Part shown: piece after piece, positions 48,706 through 61,067 of the stretch
Position numbering within the stretch: position 1 is the first letter of the stretch
Layout: every line of letters begins with the position of its first letter
Origin: Tubulanus polymorphus
Lineage: Eukaryota > Nemertea > Palaeonemertea > Tubulaniformes > Tubulanidae
Reading direction: 5' to 3'
NCBI RefSeq assembly: GCF_964204645.1
Contig: NC_134025.1
Coordinates: forward strand, 11,289,001 to 11,353,000
DNA: 64,000 bases
The notes under the pieces: generated by a model
The model's input: only the letters and a program-made list of their open reading frames with translations
Database searches by the model: none
Told to the model about the DNA's origin: nothing
Position numbers and translations under genes: made by a program

Positions 48706-51700
48706 GGTATGTACCGAGGTATCAAAATTCAGTCCGCAGCATTTCAGGTTACAGGTTTCCTCGATGCAAATCGATGTAATGGTTGATACTGCCGCGGTAG
48801 ATTATTGCGTTACGTCGGCAAAACGTCGAACTCGGCGCTGATTGGCTCGAAGTGTTGACCCGCGCGAACAGCGATACGTCTCGAGTGTGCGTTAACGCGA
48901 TCACCATAGCAACGCTGTCAATCATTGAAACCCGAGCCGCTAAGAGGTGTTGATCTGCATAAACACCAATGAATAGTTTATTAATTTTCGAATAGCTTCG
49001 TGGATCTTCTAAAGGCAAAAGTTACGTTATTATTTGAACAAATTCACACGGACTTTCCCTGCAGAAAATTAGTCCAATATACCAACGCACGAGTCGATAT
49101 CCACCAAGTCGATTTTCACTCCACTGTTTAATCGAACGATTCCGTCATTCCGACTAGTGCGACAGATTTCCTTGCATCCGTCTCTTGGAAATATCAAATT
49201 TCACGGTCTCTATCCGACTTCGGACCATTGTGCTCCAGCCAGTCGCCAAATTTCACTTGACAATGCGCGTCAGTCGAATGGGGAGACATAAATATAGGGC
49301 TACGGCGAAGCTGTCACCAGCGAAAGATGGAATCTAGAGATAAGAAATCAGGCCCGCCGGCAAAGCTAAAGATAATCAAGAACTACATGCACCAAAGCCC
49401 CTACGACGAACCGCCTCCTGAATCAATTCTCTAACACAAATTACATCCACGTAATCGCGACAAACATCAAAGTTCGCTGTGGTGGCTTTAAATAATTAAA
49501 TGGCTCCATCAAATCTTGACGGCGGGCCCAATTTTAAAAAATAATGCTGCCTTTTACCGTCCGTCTTTGTGCGACGGCGGCTAAAACCGACGCGAACGGT
49601 TCGTACGTACGAGTACTGGCGCTGTTCTTATCAAATTGAAAATCGGTCTGTGTATTGTTTTTAACGTGAGAATGCGGTCATGTAAATTGGCAATGTTCGG
49701 TGATTTCCAGTTGCCTCGGCAGCCTATATTTCTTAATGACTATCGAGTTATTCTGGTAACTTAATCTGTTGTACTTCAATCAGTGAACCTCTGCACGCTT
49801 CAGCAACACCACCTGTAGCAACAAAACTTGACACGTCCCAGATATCGATAAGTTTCTACCTCGACGGAAAGGTTGCTATGTCTACGCCTGTATCTAAAAA
49901 GTCGGTTGATGTAAATAGCCTGACAAGAACCGGTAAACTGTGGTGGTGTATCCAGACACAAAAATCGTCGAGTTTTCAGTCGAACGCGTTGTAAAATACG
50001 TACTGTCTAAAGAAATTAAACGATAAAGGTAAGTGCATAGGCCTTTCCGAAACGAGTCGAGAAAATGTCACAGCACGACTTTCGACCGGCTTATTTTCAC
50101 GACGAATACGATGTAATGTTACATCATCCCGCGTGTGTTGTCAGTAGCAGATTAATAACTCCAGCTTTGTTTACGATGACGACACACCCAAACTTTTCCA
50201 CGACAACTGTGAACTTCGATGAAAGTATACCCCAGCTCCTCGTGAACACGATATGATATAGGTAGATGTATATTCGAAATCTGTCTCCACGCTATAAAGG
50301 CTTGACGAGAGCGGCTCTTGAAAAAACTGCTACCCACGCTCGGGCCAGGTGGGTTCTGTAATACCGAACGGCCCTTGAAGAGTCCACTATACAAATACGT
50401 TGATATTTTATTGCTTTCAAAATGAGTCGGGGGGTAAATGGCTATTCACGAATGTTATCTATTGCAGATTGGCTTCGTGAATGTATCCTTTATCACAGAC
50501 GATAGTATATTCGAGAATGAACGTATATTATGAAGCGAGGCTTTCATTTAGCGAAAGAAAATTTTCCGCTTCGTCGACGATCGACAATCGACGCCGTTAT
50601 CTCCCAACAATAAATTGATGGTATCAAAATTTGATTGACAGAAAATGACTTCGCCGCGTTTTGCCGTATTATTGCGTCTGTATTCGTTTAAAGAATGCCA
50701 CCATTGTTGAGTAATCATCATAACAGAAAAATTACTTTTAAGATTCGTCACGAACAGGTTTGGTGTGGTTTCGCGTTTTCTTTGTTTTTTTTTTTCTATT
50801 ATCATTAGGTATATGTACGTATATGTACGTATCGGTTTTTGGAATATGAATTCGAGTTCTTGCTTGTTTGAGGAACTGCGTCGAAATAGAATCCCCATGG
50901 CTCATCAAACTGGAACTTGTTATGTATCTTATACCCTTGACTGATCTAAACAATATCTAAACTGGCCGGACCTCAGGTCTAATTTCCCAGGCATGTACCG
51001 CCCATGTCTGAGACCTGGTTTTGGGACCTGGATTATCTCTCGATTCATTCTGCTCAGACCGGTGAGACTTCGTGACTCGAAGCTGTCAGTTTTCGTAAAC
51101 CGAAATGTGTGCCACCCTTGTTTACGTTATGCAATTGATCAGAAATCGAATGAGATTTATTCTCAATAGCTCCAGGTGGGGGCCGGCTGCATTCCGCCGC
51201 CGAGGTGTTGACCCGGCCGGCACGCATTTCGACGTATAGTCCAAGTGACAGGCTAAACACAGTAGCCGTGGCAGGAACACAACGGTTCCGTTTTCACTCG
51301 GCAAATATTTGTCGAATTTAATTTGCGGGCAAACAAAACGCGTTTCACAACAGACTTGAAATCAAATATTAGGTTAACTGTGTGAATACGAATTTTTGTC
51401 ATTAACTAAGCTAGCACGTCGTCAGTTGTGTAAATAACCCATCCAAGACACACGGGCATGAATCGTATTTCCTATTTTCTAAGCGTTCGTCATCCGAGCC
51501 TATTTTTGTTCGGATTAAGTATACAACACTCGTTCGCAATTTTTAAACAGCAGCTGAATAGAGGGTTTTCGAAAGTGCCCGCACTATTCAGAAAAAAAGT
51601 TCTGATTTCCCTGTCCGTTAATAAGTATAAACGCACTATATAAGTATAAACGCACTATTTCAGAAATTACAAAGATTTAAAAGCGTCACCTTTTAATCTT

Positions 51701-51885
51701 TAAAATTTTACTTTTAGTGGGTTTCAAACTTATTTTCTATTCCCCTCTTCGGAGTGTGGCTATACTACTCCCAGTCCATTCATTACCCTCTTGCAAAGTT
51801 GGCTTCCTATGAATATTCACAGGCTTACTGAAAACGTGATTACTTTGGCTCGCGGTTCATTTCAACATTTCAAATAATAATCTTA
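48706..51885. other. 5' flank of Six1/2; no other gene recognised
   Basis: It should hold the promoter and 5' UTR of Six1/2, but no TATA box or start site is identifiable. Small frames at 49327-49434 (35 codons from an ATG in good start context) and 50065-50256 run divergently and match nothing known. Confidence 0.4.
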
Positions 51886-51950
51886 AGTCAAACTTAACTT
51901 TTAGTGTCGTCGTCAATTATTGATGACGACACTAAAAGTTAAGTTTGACT
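51886..51950. repeat. 65-bp near-perfect palindrome
   Basis: Arms of 32 bp (51886-51917 and 51919-51950) start AGTCAAACTTAACTTTTAGT and pair with one mismatch around a single central base. The sequence could extrude a long cruciform or fold into a stable hairpin if transcribed. Confidence 0.95.
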
Positions 51951-54949
51951 AGAACGATTCTCAGGATTAGAATAATGATGACGTCATTAAAACAACGAAC
52001 TTCAGGCGACCAGAAAATCTGTTCGTTATAACCGATATATCTCGCTCTACGAGCAATCATCTCAAGGTTATATCTAGTCAGAAAGTAATTGATATCGTCA
52101 TATTTGGGACGAAATTCGAGTGTTATATAACCGATAAATCCGAGGTCGTTAAAACGACGTTCCACTGTAAAAAAACAATAATGTTCGAATGGCCAAGGTC
52201 GAGGAAATACCATCGAAGGTTATAGCTTAGATGTTGATGCCGTTTCGACGTTCGAGTCTCATTTTCCTAGGATGTTTAGCTTATTTGAAAGCGTCGGATG
52301 GTCCTGGCCACCGTGCAAGCCGGCGTCGAGTTGATCGAATGCTAGAAAACATCGATCGATGCGTTATATGTTTATGAAGAGTGCAGGAGAGAGTGATATC
52401 AAATTACGAGGTTTGTTTGACGAGTTTGTGAAGTGTAACGCGACACACAATGGCACTTCATATACTCATATCAGCCGCCATTGCCATCATCATCAAAACA
52501 GTAGTCCTTCTTGCAAATTCATGGACGTATATAATAGACGTCCATGTTGCAACGGAGTCAATAGAAAATGATAGACTTGCCAAGCGTTTTACATATTTGT
52601 TTTTATCGAGGCTCTAGACCTACTTCTGGTGGTTGCAATATCGTGTTTTTCAACAATTTTCTTCGATAAATCATCTGTATATACTTTTATGATTTCTAAA
52701 CGCATTTCGTTTTCGCGATAAAATGGAAGATTTTTCAGAAAAGGAATCATGGCTACAGACGTGAACGTATAGTGAGTACAGTGAGGTACGATTGAGACCC
52801 CCAAACATGGCATCGGTCGTTTCAACATTGTACCAGGATACGTCGGAAGACTTAACACCCGAAGAAGGAATGTGTTAATGTGTATAATTTGGGTCTATTG
52901 TTTGCTGTGATTGAAGGAAAGGCTGCGTTAATGGGACTTGCCCTGTCTTTAGGAGAAATCTGGCTCGGCATTTTAGATATTAAGTTTCAGCTGCGAAGAT
53001 TAGGTTTCAAATTTCACCATGGTTAGAATCAATTATCCTGTCATGTTCGGAACTAGCCACTTCACTCCGAACTCCCAGCAAGAACCCCAGCATTTTTTGT
53101 CCAGACTGAAGCATTCTGCCCCGGCGTCTGTGCATGTCAGCTGAGCTAAACACTACAAAGGTATTTGTCCAATAATCATAACTTTGTCAGCGCGCCGGAG
53201 GGGATCACAAGTTATCGAATGGCCCTAGAAAACTTCAATTACCCCTAGTTTGGGGATCAGTTTTCAATAATTCCAAAATGTTGCCGTATCAAATGTCTTG
53301 ATTCAACATAAGTGCTCTCAAAAGGCTTTTGGACGGTCTAAGAATCACGCCCGCTAGTGACATCAAAAGCGGGGCCGATGCCGGCGTCCCCGTCCATAGC
53401 ACGGTCGGATGTAAACATACATGCAGCTATATGTGATACTCGGTAACGCGAGCTGGATGTGGTTTTACCGTCACGTCTAACATGGATCCGTGTGTGGTCA
53501 ACAGATTTAAAGATAAAGAACACTTGAAAAAAAATAACCGTCTAACCATAATTATAATATGATATGAATGATACGATGAAATTTCATTCCCAGTATTTCC
53601 GGGTGTTCAGGGGAAGTAACCGTCGCTGAAATATAATGTTCACAAATTGATCGTATCTCTGAAGTTGCAAAATCAATGATGATGGCATATGATATAGTGC
53701 GCTAGGCCGAACTGTAATTACTAATATCCCTGAGATAACGGGGCAGGTGACACGTCGCGATGAAAGCAAGTATGGCACAGACACCATTAGTTTATAAGAA
53801 TTGCCAGTTCTTTTTAAGAAATGCTCTCGACAAATTGTTCTTAGATTTGAAAACGTAAATGGCTTTGGCCTTTGAATGGGTTTATAATAGGCGTGCAAGT
53901 TCGCAATGTCTGGAGATATTTATTCATTATAAAACATCTTCTTCGTCAAACAAAACGCGCCTTATACGCGCTATTATAGGCGCCGTTCACAACCCACAAT
54001 GATTAACAAAACATGGGTGTATTAACGCCTTTGTCCACCCTAAGAGCTACCCGGGTGTTCGGCTAACGGTGGATTTGAATCGGATGTAGAGGCGCACGGA
54101 CAATATCCAATATTGACTTCAAGAGGCCCGAGAGAGAGACTCATCTAAACGGGTCTTTGTGGAATTGTGAACCGGTTTTGGCGTCGCCAGCGTGGTGCCA
54201 TATTCGCTCGGTGCGATCGCAGCGCCCAGTCTATACTTAATGCGCGGGGAGGCTGACTTTTAGCGCACCCCGCAAGAATCACAATAGTATTTTGTAATTG
54301 TGACCATAAGCGTTAACATTTACTTTCCATTTCCATTAAAATGAGATCTATCTCATGAAACCTAGTCTATCTAATGCAGATCTAGATTCTAGACTAGCCT
54401 TAGTCATATCCGAGCGCAGTGATTTGTAGTGTTCCTTATGATTACATAATTTTGAAATTAGAAAACGCGAAAAAGCATTGGGGCTCGGGTCAAATTTCCA
54501 GTAGACCCACAATCCACGAGCAATCATTGCTCGTATAGAGTATATCAACTTATGTGCGTGCGCACTTGTGTAAATTCAGATAATATTGATGTGTGTATGT
54601 TATTACTGGCGAGCTCAAGTTGTATATATTGATTGATTCAGTATTTTTGCCCGATTAGATTCAATACTTCACGGCAAATTTCTAAAAGAAGTTTTTATAC
54701 GTTGCATCAATTTGATACGTGATGGATCGTCATGTCCGCACCCACGATGTTGAAAGGGGGTTCTCGGCTGTCGCACGTGTAGATCAGACATCGGGTGCGG
54801 TCAGGTTTTTGGTGAAAAATGGGTCCCATGTTTCGCAGCACAGGAGAAATGGAGAGAATAAAGCGGCCGACGATTTGGAGTGCATCAGGAATATTTCTGC
54901 CAGGATCGTAAGGTTTTAATAGGGCTGGTCGGTGAGGCGAGTGAACCTA
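51951..54949. other. No gene recognised
   Basis: Anonymous DNA. A 93-codon minus-strand frame at 51932-52213 starts inside the palindrome's neighbourhood and has no motif. Confidence 0.35.
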
Positions 54950-55415
54950 CCAAAAGGGGAACAGATGATGCCTAGTCCTAGGGATCAGTATCTATAAAGG
55001 ATATAAAGAGGGTAGTTGTCGGATGTGTCAAAGATCATGTGGGGTCACAGATCGGCCCCAGTCATTGCAGTTTTTAAAAAGCGTGCAATTAGGGCCTTTT
55101 GCAGGATAACTTTGGACTTACTAATGAGGACCAGGTGTATACGTAGAGCAGCCAACTGCTGAGCTGTTCGTGTAAAAGGACAGGGCCGAATTCGTTGAAA
55201 ATGGTGGGCGGGTTGAATAGGAGGGGACGTAAGAGACAGCCCTGTTTGACTCCAAGAGAAGATGATATAGATACGCTAAGGCTATTAGTTTTAATGGAGT
55301 AGTTGGCGTCGGTATACATTATCTGGATTGTGCTAATAAAGTTACCACCAAAGTTTGAGAGGCTTAAATGCCATTTTGGGAGTTTTAATTCAAATGTAGC
55401 TCGGAAGTCAACGAA
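54950..55415 (-). pseudogene. Decayed non-LTR retrotransposon reverse transcriptase
   Basis: On the minus strand an open stretch from about 55411 to 55089 encodes FVDFRATFEL, then NFGGNFISTIQIMYTDANYS and SSSLGVKQGCLLRPLLFN. These are palm-region blocks of a non-LTR reverse transcriptase. The catalytic YADD box that should follow is destroyed by a frameshift near 55135, after which LVLISKSK and CNDWG fragments appear in another frame with stops. It differs from the fragments at 8955 and 13371, so it is an independent, older insertion. Confidence 0.8.
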
Positions 55416-58400
55416 CCTAAGTTTATTGTTCTACGTATTTGTCGATGATGTCAAAATTCTGTAAACGTGATCATAGGAAACGTCGAGCTCTGAGGTCTAT
55501 GCTAAAGGTGGAGTCCATGAAGGGGGCCAGCATTAGCTAAATGAAGATATACACAATAACATTAATGGATCAATAAGTGTTTTCTGGAGTTTCTCGTATT
55601 TTCTACTGATCACATCATCATCATCATCATTAGATTACAGTTATCTATATTCTGTTCATTACAAATGTATGTTCCCGACAACCGATACAGATTGCACATA
55701 ATGTTTTACAATGAAATTTGACGACAGAACCAGAAATTTAAAAAAAAACGTTTAGAAAATTCAAGCAATAAGTGAAATACGGACTATGGAGTACATTATG
55801 AGACACAGAAATTCAGAGGGAATAACGTTATTCAAAAATGGGACCAACCAACCTTTTCACACGAAATAAGCGCTGAATTGCGCCATTTTAGTAAAAGGAG
55901 TTTATAATATTGCCCCTGGCTTGAATATCTCTGTAATGGTAGCGATCATCCTTTCCAATCAGTAAACGGTCGCACTTGGTGACATATGGTTACCGGGCCG
56001 AGTGTTCCGAACAAGGAGACTGCTTGACCTGTTAATCCCGCTGACCAGCTCGACTATTTCGGTTGAATGACGATACCACCACCGAGCCGGATGAATCAAT
56101 ATGTCCGAGCGCCGATGGCAACCACTTACCACAGTATCTAACCGACATGACAACCTCGCTACAATATCTAATTGTGGGCTCACTTGCCGGATTATCGATA
56201 TTTTGAGCAATCAAACTGCGGGCCCAACACGCGTCGCTCAGCGTTGTCCGAGTGGTGCCAGTGGTCAGCGATGTAGGGAGTCACTTTCTAATACAGACCT
56301 TGGAGTAATCAGACTGAATACTCCTTACAGTCCTTTCTCTTTTGAATTTGATAGCTATGACATGGGCGAGTTGAATGGAATGAAATAGTTTTCACTTCTG
56401 GACTTGTTTATTTCTTATGATCTCACATCAGCAGCTATCCTGGAACTATAAAATGCCATCATATCCCTGAACATCCCTGAAAATATGACCATGGAGCTAT
56501 GTTGTTTTACCTACTTAGCGAAACCAATGGCTCAACATATTGACCTTTTTTTAAAAACTGGGGGAGAAGTTTGCCACTCTGCTTAGGATTATCGTTTTCT
56601 GCATTTACCTAATACGTACATTCAAATTCATTCAAATTTCAAATTTTTTCAGGTTAAACGTAAATACAACGCTTGAACATGAACCCAATACACAAGTAAA
56701 TACAAGAAATGGCACAGAAGACAAATTAAAGTATACAACAAAAAAGATAAGAAAATAGGAAATGTTCCTCACCTTTAATTGAATTACATAATGTGTAGAG
56801 ACGATTTTCTGATTTCATGAGGCCGACTTGTGAACTGGTTCTTAATCTATGTATTGCATATTTCATATAAAAGTTATTTGAGGCATAAAGGTAGTTTCCT
56901 AATTTGAATTCACACTACGTAAACAATAATACGATGTCTATATACTACGATTGGTGTTTCACTTTTCCAAAATGTAAAAGACTGAGCTTGTAGCGAATGT
57001 GTGCATTGATTGATTTGGAACTCGAAAAAAAAATTATATGATGATTATATAGCGCTCGAAACAATCGTCTGACGGCGTTACATCACCAATTGATCCGGCC
57101 GACTCTATCATTTGGATCATCTCGGCGCCCGGGGCATTCGATGGTTTAGATTCGGGTCGCCGGGAGGAGTTGACAAAGTTAGCCGAGATTAATTGCACGT
57201 TGTGGTAAGAGTCGCGACGGATCAAGTTTCAAGCCTACTTTCGTATTCATTCAATCAATTTTGTTCAAATTGGATGACTTGGTTGTGTCAATGCTTACAG
57301 CCTAGGCGCGGTGTCGTATTACCATCGGCCGTGTAAGTACCGCGCGCCTACGTCGGCCATCTTAATTATTCGTCACTTTCTCCACTTAACGCATTACAAC
57401 ATTCGGCTGTCATGGGAAGGCGAAATCTGAGACGCCGTAAAGGGTCCTTATGGCTTCCTTTCCTTGATAGATGGCTGCTTTGTGAATTATTGAAAATGCA
57501 AAAATTACTCTTTGTCATGAGTTGAAATCGATACCATCTTGTCGAGTATTTGCATGATGCTAAACATTTAAACATTTCCACGTACACGCGGGATGTTCGT
57601 ATACGGTGGAATGCCGAATAAATCGGGCGACCAGAACCGATATTGAAAATATATATCGCGATATAATATACGTGTAAGCCTGCATTTTTTCAGTAAAGAG
57701 GATTCACCACCTATCATCAAGTAATTAAGTAAGCTATTGAACTATATTGACTTTGGGTACATAAATGTTGAATCAGTATCTCATAGACTTCCCGCTGGAC
57801 AAATTTTATCGCAGAATATATAAGCCTACTCCTATCATCGCAAATAAATGCTGAACACACATTCTTTCGAATTCGGTTTTATATCGAACATACATACAGA
57901 TATATACAAATTGGACAGAATTGACCGAAGTCAATATATATACATATTCAAAAAAATAAAGAATAAGGGGGGAATCATAACGATTTTTCCCTACTTCAAG
58001 ATCTAGACAGGTCGTTAAGGTAGATTTTGATTTGAAGTCAAATAATATTTAAGTAACACGGTTGCCACTTGATGAAGTGCCATCGATTTCAACGCACGGT
58101 GGCACGAAATGTTTACGCGTCGAGAACTTGCGCGCTGGGAGCACTGCGACAAAAAAACGTGGAAGAGCTGTAAGCTGGAGATGTTATGGCGGTGCAATCT
58201 TTCAAATCTATATATTATAAGGCCGTCTCGACAAATTGTTGCTCTGAGTACAGGGCAAACGCGATGCTATATTTTCCACGTTTTTAATGAACGCATTAAA
58301 AATACGTTCGTTATCTATACACAAAGGTGGCAAGATATATGAAAGACCCTATTAGTCCTCGAATGACGACCCGCCATTAAATACTATTGCCATTAATTGA

Positions 58401-60648
58401 ACGATTGTCGCGTTGATGAAGATCGAATATGTATTTGACAGAGATGACACGTGCAATTACGAAGAGGGCAGACGCCGATTAACGATCGTGTATTTAATTT
58501 GACTGGAAACCCTCGCCCGGGATTTGTGCCGACGCCCAGTGACACGAGAACGGCAATATGGCTATTTTGCTTTGTAAAACACCCGACATCAAGCGCGCCT
58601 CGGGCGCTACTGCCGCTAATGAAGAGATTATTTCGCAAGTTCAAGTACAGCCATAGAATCCATGGTGCAAACGCACCGTCGGAAGCACAAAACGCCATTG
58701 CGAAATTGAAAATCGTCGACTGATTTGTAGATTACATAAAAAGATTATAAAGAAATTAAGTTTATATTTCAAATGTGGTTAGAGTTCCAGTATTGGTTTT
58801 CATCAACCTTCAAATGTTAACCATGATACTTGCTTTGCCACTGTTGATTGACGACCGAGCCTACTTTTTTTAGAACACATGCACTTTTTCGGTTTTGATG
58901 CGTGTAATTTAAATTTCAAAATGTAAGTAACTGCAGCATTTTCATCGATACTGCATGTTTACCGATGATATATTACCGGTTTTTGCTGATGGTCGATACC
59001 ATTGACCTGCTGAAAGCGTCCATGACCCAGTTCCACAGTTGTTGGTTGAAATTTTATCTGCGCAGCTAAATAATCGAAAAAGGATGCTATAAGTGTCCAT
59101 GATCCATTGGAAATTTAACTACAGTGTATGTATACATATATGATTAAAAAAATCGCTCATTTCACAACTGTCGAAAATTTTGGGCCAGCTGCGAAATGAG
59201 TTTTTGTGTCGATGCTCCTACATCATTTCAAAACAGATTTCTAGGTTTCAATAAAGTCGCCACCCAGACCGCTTTCGTTATTGAGTGGTCATTAGTGGAC
59301 GGCTGGTACATGGAGTCGTTACAGTTGTCGCCAACAGAGTTCGTATAATACATATATAATTCATTATTTTCCAGAGTTCCGAGGCCACGCGTATGTAACG
59401 AGAATGTTTCGATGGGTTTGGGGGCCACTTGAATGCGCCACGCTGACGGCCTTAAACTGCATTCGAACCATGAAACACTCGGTCGCTTCACACGTATTTT
59501 CTCATGAAAATGAATACTTTCCGCGCCATGTAGAAGCGCATCGAACCAGTCCAAGCATTACGTACGATACAAAAAGCATCGTTGAAGAAATTAGAACAGG
59601 TATATACATATATAAATATTTGCATGAATTTCATTTGTGGCTTACGTACATTGCGTTGACAATGCGTGTCGTCTTGTTACTTTTACGCGAGAATAACGCC
59701 ATGGGAATCAGTCGATTCTCTCGGGAATTATGTCACCCGTTCGCCATCTGGTGGTGCTCGATGACATGTTCCTGCGATGAATACGTGGCCAGAATACATT
59801 GATTGGGTCTGACACCTAGCGGTATGCATATATTCTATGAAGTAATTGAATCCTAACGGTCTCAGCAAAGCATTGCGGCTCCATCGTACTGGAGCTTGTT
59901 CACGGAAAAAATAATTTCCGTAACATTTTTGACGCAGAAAGATAAGTTTCAAATAGATGAAATGAAAAAAAAACAAAAAATGACTGTAAGAGCAATTAAC
60001 CAGTATTGTTTTAAAATGGATAACGAAAGAATACCTCCGGTCCCATGAACTCGGCAAATATAGGCCTACATTATACATTTCTAAGTATCTTTTTATTAGT
60101 CGGTGGTAGGCCCCAATTACCTCCCAATTCTGACAAGTATCGGGTTCACGCGGATAACATCCGAGCTACCCGCACCGCGGGAAAAAACACTCCAATTTTC
60201 CAGGACCTGACGTGTTTCTTGTTAGTTATTTGGTTTCAGAGTGCGTTGAGCGTTCGAGATGGAGGTTTATTTGTTGAAGGATCTCACTTCGTTGCCTTGC
60301 GGTGTCCTGCTGCGAATTGTCTGGTTTCGGTCAGCCTCTCCGTAGTCAAAGCAGATGGCATACATGTATACGCAGCGCTACCCTACCAGGCTAATTGAGC
60401 CGAGCGAACGCTATTCGAGTACAAACTCTGATGTTTACGAAAAAAATATGGAAAATATTTTCTACGAAAATTGTTTGTAAAATCGATCTAGTAATCCTGA
60501 TAGAAAAACGTCAGAATGAATTTCTAGCGAAAAGGCCCACCGACCAGCGTATGCCCTTTATATAAGTTCTAAATGTATTTGCAAACATTTTGCAGGTAGG
60601 CATACAAAAACCTGCATACCGTATGAAGAACGTAGGCAATGATCCTCC
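55416..60648. other. No gene recognised; (ATC)n at about 55616-55633
   Basis: Several open frames of 60-130 codons occur. The frames on the minus strand at 57034-57225 and on both strands at 58393-58723 and 59228-59802 have coding-like composition but no domain, signal or matching splice sites that I can identify. Confidence 0.35.
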
Positions 60649-61067
60649 GGTAAATACCCCCCCCCCCGCCCCTCTTAGTAGATGTCCCCCTCGGTAAAAA
60701 TCCCTCAAATTGATTAATTTTCTATCAAACCAGAGTAAAAGCAACTTAGATGAAAACCAGATAATACCTTTTACAACGATAATTTAGCTTGCTAAAAGTC
60801 ACAGAATAATGTGATTTGCATGCATCTAGCTTCCTCAAAGTCACGGAGGTGAATATCATGACCAACACCATGAAAAATTTGAAATTTTTGAAATCTATCA
60901 AAGTTTATCAACATAAGAATATTGACATTTTGTTGAATTTTGTTGTGAAATGAAATTTGGGAGGATTTTCACCAAGCGGATGTACACCTAATTGTATTGG
61001 GATATTTGATTTTTACCTGGGGGATTTCTACCTTGTGGGATATTTTCCAGGGGGGGGGGGTATTACC
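60649..61067. mobile_element. 419-bp inverted-repeat element with poly-C ends
   Basis: The left end GGTAAATACCCCCCCCCC and the right end, read inward GGTAATACCCCCCCCCC, face each other. Inside, GGTAAAAATCCC (near 60695) and inverted GGTAGAAATCCC (near 61022-61032) extend the symmetry. The body is AT-rich and non-coding. The superfamily is unknown. Confidence 0.6.

Noticed and set aside
49327-49434. 35-codon frame with good start context upstream of Six1/2
   Set aside because: It is short, unmatched and no better than expected by chance in this much sequence.
58393-58723. Overlapping frames of about 100 and 90 codons on opposite strands
   Set aside because: Both strands are open over the same bases, neither shows a domain, and splice sites do not define an exon.
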